Shown one piece after another: positions 57,622-64,000 of a stretch of DNA of 64,000 nt. Position 1 is the first letter of the stretch, and each line of letters begins with the position of its first letter. The notes under the pieces were generated by a model that saw nothing but the letters and a program-made list of their open reading frames with translations, made no database searches and had not been told where the DNA came from. The DNA lies in NCBI GenBank assembly GCA_014529385.2, contig CM043942.1, positions 35,680,469 through 35,744,468 of the forward strand. The letters are read 5' to 3'. Source of the stretch: Adiantum capillus-veneris (Eukaryota > Streptophyta > Polypodiopsida > Polypodiales > Pteridaceae). A program made the translations under genes and the position numbers.

Positions 57622-60600
57622 TCACGTGGTGTGAGTGGAGGTCATAAGTGATTCTCGATGCTCAAAAATGGTGCTCACAATAGAGAGTCCACATCGTGGT
57701 TGGGAGAGAAAGGTATGTAGGGAGAGCTCATGGCTGAATATATGGGGAAAAGAGGACCTAATGTGTTCAAAAGCTGAGCACTCAAGTAGTGTGTGGTACT
57801 CACTCTCTCGCACTTGACGACGGTATAAGGTGCAAAGTCGATGATACTCCTCGCCAGTGTCCCAACGTCCTGTCTCGCAGCGTAGATAATGGAAGCTAAG
57901 ACGAATGGAGGCAATGGTATGGATCACACTCAACGGGATGGGCTCAAGGATGTAGGGATGGGTTCGGTTACCTCGTTCAAAGAAGAAGAGAGATTTGTAG
58001 TTTGAGGCAATGTGTGTGGTGTAATGGCTGAAGCGAGAACCTCCGGATTTCTCCCAAGCGGTGATACATTGGCGTTGTAAGAAGGCCTCATTAACTTGGG
58101 AGTTGATTGACACATCCTTGACCAAGTAACATGCATCCCACCTTCCAAGACATTTCTTGATGTCAAGCATCCACACCGAACTTAGTATTTTGCTCTTGCA
58201 TGTCTTTTGGACCTTTTGACTTGCTTCATATGCGATTCTACGAAGTCGATACAAAGAGCTACGTTGTGTCTTAAGCATGTACTCCTTAACCCTTTGCATG
58301 CCCAAGACCTCAATGGGAAATGATCTGGACTCAAGAAGTAAGAGCATGTAGGGTGTGTCTTGACTTGGAGAAAGTGGGTGAGAAAACGCTTTTGGACATT
58401 CTCAAACTCTTTCCAAGTAGACTTCTCGATGCTACCACCCCACACCTCCGCTCCATAAAGAAGCACCGGTGTCACCAATGTGTCAAAGAGGTACTTTTTG
58501 AGAGCCCGACACTTGATCTCTCCATCATTGCACATGTTCTCAAATGCATAATAAACCCTCTTTCCGGCTTCCAAGCAACGCATTGGCGCAATCCTTCCAT
58601 TTATGATTGGATGGAACCTCAAGGCCAAGGTACTTGAAGCTATCTATCACTTCAAGTTGCTCATTGGTGTATACAATGCATGGATTTTCATCATTGAGGG
58701 TCTTTACAAGCATAACCTTGGTTTTGGATCCATTCACGATCAGCTCGCTATGTAGGCAAAAGCGTTCCAAGACACTCATAAGCTTTTGTGCATCTTCTAA
58801 GGTATGTGCCAAGAGCACTACATCATGGGCATAAAGCAAAAGCATGATCACCGTATTTCCGATCTTAATGTCTTCTATGGCTTCTTGTTGCATAAAATCA
58901 AGAACCATGCATTCCAATTCATCAATGAGTAGCCCAAAGAGGGGTGGGGAAAGTGGGAATCCTTGTTTGACACCAATGGTGCTTGCAAAAAATTTTGAAA
59001 TTCCATCTTCCATATGTAGTCGACATATCATTTTTTGGTAGATGCAAAAGACTGCATGCATAAATTCTCTCGGCACTTGAAGGTTTTGCATACATCTCCA
59101 AAGATTTTCTCGCGGTACCATGTCAAAAGCTTTCTTGAAATCCACAAAGCAACAATATAACTTTTTTCCTTTCAATCGAAATGCTTCCATAAGAACTCGA
59201 AGGGTGACAAGATGATCAATAGTGCTATGATGCTTTCGAAAACCTGCTTGGCTAAGCGTACATTTGCCGTTCTTTTCAGCCCATTCACTTATCTTCATCT
59301 CCATGATACATCCAAATAACTTTGCCATCAAAGAACCAACCATTATAGTGTGATAGTTGTTCACATTGTTTACATCTCCTCCTTTGCGCAAAGATTTGAT
59401 CCAATTTGCACTTCAATCATGAGGCATGCAATGCTGAAGTGCAAGGTTAAATATATCGCGTATCCAATATTGTGTTTTCTTGCTTGTCCATTTAATCATT
59501 CAGCCTTGACACCTTGAAGGTCCCTGTCTTGCGAGTAGCAAGTTTCTCAAGCGTGCAGCATACATCCTCAATGGTAAAGAAGGGAGGCATAAACGGAAGG
59601 CAGCTACAACACTCCATCTTATCAACATTGGGTTTCTCATAGAGGTTCTTGCAATACGTATACATATCATCAAGAGTCAAGTCATTAAAGCTCTCAATAC
59701 GCTTACCTTTTAGATTTTGCCAAAACTTGCCACATGCATGTGCTTTCTCTTGCGCTAAAAGAAGTTGTTTTTTGACTTCCCACCTTCTCCTCTTTTTTTG
59801 AGCAAGTACTTTGTATGTGTGTGAATGTTCCAAGTAAACTTCCTTGTCTTTGCTTACATCCAACCTTAGCAAGTGTTTTCGGGCTTGACTACATTCTATG
59901 TCAAACCATTTCTTCTTGGTGCTACTCTTCTTAGACCTTTTGCAAGACATGTGTTTCACTGGAAAGCATTCCTTCGCACAAGAGGAAATTACTTCTTTGA
60001 AAACTTTCCACTTGCATTCTAATGTTGGGCTCTCTTGATGCTCTGTCATGCTTAACATTTGCTCCACCATATCAGCATATAGAAGTGCTCGTTTGAAGTC
60101 TAGACGTAGGCACGAATGATTCACATCATGATTGGAGGCTACATGCTTGGGTCTTTTACCACACTTGAGGTCAATATATAACATCTTGTGATCCGATTCC
60201 GGATTCCATTCACCAAGTGTAAAGCTTTGTATGCATTCTAGAGTGGCTTCCGAAAACAATATATAGTCATCACGCTATCACCATTGTGCTTTCTACATGT
60301 AAAGTCATTGGTGTCTTTCCATAGAAATACACCATTTGCAATGAGCATTCCAGTACTATTGCACATATGTAGAAGTGACTTTCCATAGTGATCTAGTTCT
60401 TTTGCATCATTAGAACTTTGATAATACATGTATGAGTCATTCATTCTTCTTGAGACATGCGGCATGTTGACTTGTTGTGTGTCGTGTTGTAACGTATTTG
60501 TGCGAGAATTCATGTCTCCAAAGACAATGACTTCACCCTGGTCCTTGTAATGAGCAATGTCTTCCTCTAGTTCAACAAAGGGCTGATCTCTATCCATATC

Positions 60601-60975
60601 CAAGCGAGCATAAAAGTTGGAGTCATAGTGAGGAATGTAGCAATTAGCCACAAACATAACTTGACCATTTGGTGTGCTGATTTTCATCCTAAGGTAGCGT
60701 TTATACTTATCTTCTTTGACAATGGAAACATCTTTCAACCCCTTTTTGGTCATACATGCTACGTTTTTTTGGCCTCTATGTTTCTTTGCATTTTTGGCCC
60801 ACATCAAAGAATGCACATCGTATTTGTCAAATTCAAAGAATTCGTTTCGCATCATGCTCCTATGTTTCGACAAGAAGTATCACATCGGAGTCATTGGTAA
60901 TCTCATCAATGCCAATTCCCTGCATTCCATGGATACCCGTTATAATTCCAAAAGCTTATGCGCAAGCGTGAGTTA
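57622..60975 (-). pseudogene. LINE-C1 ORF2: endonuclease, RT, CCHC C-terminus
   Basis: Endonuclease remnants: NDSDVILLVET, VANCYIPHYDSNFYARLDMD, EVIVFGDMNSRTNT and FTCRKHNGDSV; the conserved Asp after SV is lost. The RT has NNYHTIMVGSLMAKLFGCIM, QAGFRKHHSTIDHLVTLRV, FVDFKKAFDMVPRENLW, GVKQGFPLSPPLFGLLIDEL (C of QGCPLS changed to F) and YAHD at the active site. The C-terminus ends with RQVRESEYHTLLECSAFEH. Frames change near 59400-59490, 58560 and 58300, and a stop follows LLVET. Confidence 0.9.
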
Positions 60976-60987
60976 GATCATGTGTCC

Positions 60988-61758
60988 CTATTTGTTGGGT
61001 GGACTTGCATCCTCCTCAAGTGACTTTTCTTCTTGAGATGAGAGCTTGACCTTCTTTCTTCTTTTCTCATATGCTTTGCGACGTACATTTTGTTGCATAA
61101 GAGTGCGATTCTCATATACATAACAACCCGTTCCTTTGAGATAGATCCAACTATCATCAAGGATGATCTTTCTCTTTACCTCATGAGCCATGGTACATAC
61201 AATAGGTCTTTCTCCCGAGTGAGGGATTCCTTGTTTTCCAACTCGATGTGCACCATAAGCCATGATTCCAGACATGCCAAAGTATGTAGCAAAACACTCT
61301 TCAATAGAAAACTGCAAGAGATTCGGGTGTTTCCATGCTTTACTCCTTGATTCCATGAATGACGATGTTCTTTGAGCATTTTTGCCATTCTTACAATTCT
61401 TGAGTGTCCACATTCTCTACATTATTTGCTTGGACAACGGCTTGCGTGATAGGAGATGAAGAAACCACATTATCCTTACATATATCAGTCCGGTTTGCTC
61501 AAGCGATACATTCATTTCAACAAGAGAGCGCTTACATTCTTGAACTTCATTCTCAAGATGCATCAAGCGTGTTGTTTGCATTTCAAGAACCTTCTTGAGG
61601 TGCTCATTCTCCACAACGAGAACTCTTAAAGTGCCATTCTCCATTGCAAGTGTGTGCAGCTCTTCATCTTGCTTATTGGTGATTTCTTGTAATGAGACCA
61701 AGTAAGCCATGATCATTGCTTCCGTTGTTGTAGATGATGTGGTTGGATTAGCATCCAA
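60988..61758 (-). pseudogene. LINE-C1 ORF1: coiled coil and RNA-binding C-terminus
   Basis: The first frame (61758-61417), MDANPTTSSTTTEAMIMAYL, leads into a leucine-zipper-like coiled coil (LRVLVVENEHLKKVLEMQTT, RLMHLENEVQECKRSLVEMN). The second frame (61413-60988) has PIVCTMAHEVKRKIILDDSW and IYLKGTGCYVYENRTLMQQN, followed by a basic tail. This parallels the RALILRF and IFLGDDLT boxes of LINE-A. A frameshift near 61430 separates the two. Confidence 0.75.
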
Positions 61759-62057
61759 TTCCTTGGAGATTTTGCATCATTCTCCATGGAGAATGTGGAT
61801 TTTTCACCCTTGAGAGTTTTGTCCGACATTGCCTTCAAGGCGGCAACAAAAACGCAAAGTTTTGACAGTTTTTTCAATTCTGAGATGTTGTTACAGCAAA
61901 ATCTTCCATTGCTCAAAAAAATTCTGTCTTTACATCAATGTGTAGAGGGCTTCGTGCTCTTTGATTGAGGCTATAGATCACCTAAATCGGAGTTCAAATG
62001 AGCGAGTTATAATCAAAAGAGTGAACTATTGTCTACTAGGTCAAAAAACTGTTGAGT

Positions 62058-62094
62058 GAGAGAGAGAGAGAGAGATAGATAGATAGATAGATAG
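62058..62094 (+). repeat. (GA)n(GATA)n microsatellite, 3' tail of LINE-C2
   Basis: About 8 GA units followed by five GATA units, directly adjoining the LINE 3' end at 62095. Confidence 0.93.
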
Positions 62095-62147
62095 TTCTAT
62101 TATCGTCCTGGGAGGTCAAATATGACCTATGGGACCAAATGAACATG

Positions 62148-64000
62148 TCACGTGGTGTGAGTGGAGTTCATAAGTGACTCTCGATGCTCAAAAATGGCTG
62201 AAATGAGCGTCGCAATAGAGAGTCCATGTCGTGGTTGGGAGAGGAAGGTATGTAAGGAGAGCTCATGGCTGAATATATGGGGAAAAGAGGACCTTATGTG
62301 GTCAAAAGCTGAGCACTCAAGTAGTGTGTGGTACTCACTCTCTCGCACTTGACGAGGGCATAAGGTGCAAAGTCGATGACACTCCTCGCCAGTGCCCCAA
62401 CGTCTTGTCTCGCAGCGTAGAGAATGGGAGCTAAGACGAATGGAGGCAATGGTGCGGATCGCACTCAACGGGATGGGCTCAAGGATGTAGGAATGGGTTC
62501 GGTTACCTCGTTCCGAGAAGAAGAGAGATTTGTAGTTTGGGGCAACGTGTGTCGTGTAATGGATGAAGCGAGAACCTCCGGATTTCTCCCAAGCCATGAT
62601 ACATTGGCGTTGTAAGAAGGCCTCATTAACTTGGGAGTCGATCGACGCATCCTTGACCAAGTGACATGCATCCCATCTTCCAAACCATTTCTTGATATCA
62701 AGCATCCACCCCGAACTTAGTATTTTGCTCTTGCATGTCTTTTGAACCTTTTGACTTGCTTCATATGCGATTCTAGGAAGTCGATGCAAAGGGCTACGTT
62801 GTGTCTTACGCATGTACTCCACAACCCTTTCCATGCCCAAGACCTCAATGGGAAGCGATCCGGACTCAAGAAATAAGAGCATGTAGGGTGTTTGTGTCTT
62901 GACTTGGAGAAAGTTGGTGAGAAAACGTTTTTGGACATTCTCAAACTCTTTCCAAGTAGACTTCCCGATGCTTCCACCCCACACCTCCACTCCATAAAGA
63001 AGCACCGGTGTCACCAATGTGTCAAAGAGGTACTTTTTGAGAGCCCAACACTTGATCTCTCCTGCATTGCACATGTTCTCAAATGCATAATAAGCCCTCT
63101 TTCCGGCTTCCAAGCGACGCATTGCACAATCCTTCCATTTATGATTGGATGGAACCTCAAGGCCAAGGTACTTGAAGTGATCTACCACTTCAAGTTTCTC
63201 ATTGTTGTATACAATGCATGTATTTTCGTCATTGAGGGTCTTTACAAGCATAACCTTGGTTTTGGATCCATTCACGATCAGCCCACTATGTAGGCAAAAG
63301 CGTTCCAAGACACTCATAAGCTTTTGTGCATCTTCTAAGGTATGTGCCAAGAGCACTACATCATGGGCATAAAGCAAAAGCATGATCACCGCATTTCCGA
63401 TCTTAACCTCTTCTATGCCTTCTTGCTGCATAAAATCAAGAACCATGCATTCCAATTCATCAATGAGTAGCCCAAAGAGGGTTGGGGAAAGTGGGCATCC
63501 TTGTTTGACACCAATAGTGCTTGCAAAAAATTCTGAAATTCCATCTCCCATACGTAATCGACATATCACTTTTTGGTAGATGCGAAATACTGCATGCATA
63601 AATTCTCTCGGCACTTGAAGGCTTTGTATACGTCTCCAAAGATTTCCTCGTGGTACCATGTCAAAAGCTTTCTTGAAATCCACAAAGCAACAATACAACT
63701 TTTTTCCTTTCAATCGAGACGCTTCCATAAGAACTCGAAGAGTGACAAGGTGATCAATAGTGCTATGATGCTTTCGAAAACCTGCTTGGCCAAGCGCACG
63801 TTTGCCATTCTTTTCAGCCCATTCACTTATCTTCATCTCCATGATACATCCAAATAACTTTGCCATCAAAGAACCAACCATTATAGTGCGATAGTTGTTC
63901 ACATTGTTTACATCTCCTCCTTTGTGCAAAGGTTTGATCCAATTTGCACTCCAATCATGAGGCATGCCATACTGAAGTGCAAGGTTAAACATATCGCATA
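62148..64000 (-). CDS. LINE-C2 ORF2 (partial): reverse transcriptase and CCHC C-terminus, uninterrupted
   Basis: One open frame of more than 614 codons runs to the right edge; the ATG at 63992 is internal, so the true start is off-window. The RT has NNYRTIMVGSLMAKLFGCIM, QAGFRKHHSTIDHLVTLRV, FVDFKKAFDMVPRGNLW, GVKQGCPLSPTLFGLLIDEL and LLLYAHDVVLLAHTLED. The active-site YADD is YAHD, as in C1. After a long thumb/linker the C-terminus has CTLCPRQVRESEYHTLLEC, a CX2C-H-X4-C motif, and ends LMNSTHTT. The frame has no stop, but the D-to-H change should abolish or strongly alter polymerase activity. Confidence 0.92.
   Translation of the reverse strand, partial: CDMFNLALQYGMPHDWSANWIKPLHKGGDVNNVNNYRTIMVGSLMAKLFGCIMEMKISEWAEKNGKRALGQAGFRKHHSTIDHLVTLRVLMEASRLKGKKLYCCFVDFKKAFDMVPRGNLWRRIQSLQVPREFMHAVFRIYQKVICRLRMGDGISEFFASTIGVKQGCPLSPTLFGLLIDELECMVLDFMQQEGIEEVKIGNAVIMLLLYAHDVVLLAHTLEDAQKLMSVLERFCLHSGLIVNGSKTKVMLVKTLNDENTCIVYNNEKLEVVDHFKYLGLEVPSNHKWKDCAMRRLEAGKRAYYAFENMCNAGEIKCWALKKYLFDTLVTPVLLYGVEVWGGSIGKSTWKEFENVQKRFLTNFLQVKTQTPYMLLFLESGSLPIEVLGMERVVEYMRKTQRSPLHRLPRIAYEASQKVQKTCKSKILSSGWMLDIKKWFGRWDACHLVKDASIDSQVNEAFLQRQCIMAWEKSGGSRFIHYTTHVAPNYKSLFFSERGNRTHSYILEPIPLSAIRTIASIRLSSHSLRCETRRWGTGEECHRLCTLCPRQVRESEYHTLLECSAFDHIRSSFPHIFSHELSLHTFLSQPRHGLSIATLISAIFEHRESLMNSTHTT

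Larger units (their letters stand above)
57568..62050 (-). mobile_element. LINE family C, copy C1, with (TC)n 3' tail
   Basis: In element orientation: ORF1 (61758-60988), endonuclease (about 60975-60238), linker, RT (59391-58540), C-terminal domain (58628-57622), a short 3' UTR and a (TC)n tail instead of poly-A. The 5' limit is approximate because C2's tail begins at about 62058. It shares most of its RT and C-terminus with C2. It is decayed by frameshifts and stops. Confidence 0.88.
62058..64000 (-). mobile_element. LINE family C, copy C2, continuing beyond the right edge
   Basis: The 3' tail in element orientation is TATC/TC microsatellite (62094-62058), then outside it lies C1's 5' end, so the two copies are head to tail. 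The 3' UTR (GTTCTATTATCGTCCTGG and CATAGGTCATATTTGACC on the respective strands) matches C1. The ORF2 frame is open to the window end. Confidence 0.9.

Overview
The window is nuclear DNA of a land plant. It holds four exons plus a terminal exon of one host gene, buried in transposable elements. The Athila/Tat-type primer-binding site, the DUF4283/zinc-knuckle L1-type LINEs, the chromodomain Ty3 element and the plant-type splice sites all point to a plant. Long AG/CA microsatellites, poly-C/poly-G tracts and huge introns make a fern-like genome my best guess, but the clade is inference.

Host gene: the 3' end of a poly(ADP-ribose) glycohydrolase (PARG) gene lies on the + strand, with exons at 4444-4504, about 4882-5009, 19951-20013, 20093-20243 and 20382-20419. 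The motif [14 protein letters not shown] identifies it. The intron 5010-19950 is swollen by a 14.3-kb nest: an antisense L1-type LINE (B1, 5385-19697) carries a solo LTR (7990-9667) and a second, sense LINE of the same family (B2, 11360-18942). B2 in turn carries a hAT-like non-autonomous transposon (15302-16010). Each level is bounded by target-site duplications that I could read. A third LINE-B copy (B4, 20484-27051, antisense) sits 65 bp after the PARG stop codon.

1-3260 is an antisense LINE of another family (A), with an uninterrupted ORF2 running off the left edge and an ORF1/ORF2 junction of the form UGA-CGG in the same frame. 27-41 kb is gene-poor: a second short hAT-like element (27546-27717), copia protease fragments, a Harbinger/Tourist-like MITE (32427-32840), an old LINE remnant, and microsatellites.

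41960-50445 is a non-autonomous LTR retrotransposon (minus) with PBS, PPT, a 5' LTR and a truncated 3' LTR. Its long leader holds nine copies of an 18-bp palindrome (consensus CATGGATCGCGATCCATG), many at a period near 275 bp. 51363-55595 is a 5'-truncated Ty3 chromovirus-type element (minus).

56.25-57.6 kb is AG-microsatellite and minisatellite DNA. It leads into two head-to-tail antisense LINEs of family C (C1 57568-about 62050; C2 62058 to the right edge). Both have microsatellite 3' tails, and both have YAHD instead of YADD at the RT active site.

No rRNA, tRNA or CRISPR features were recognised. Gene function in the window reduces to PARG; everything else is mobile DNA in various stages of decay.
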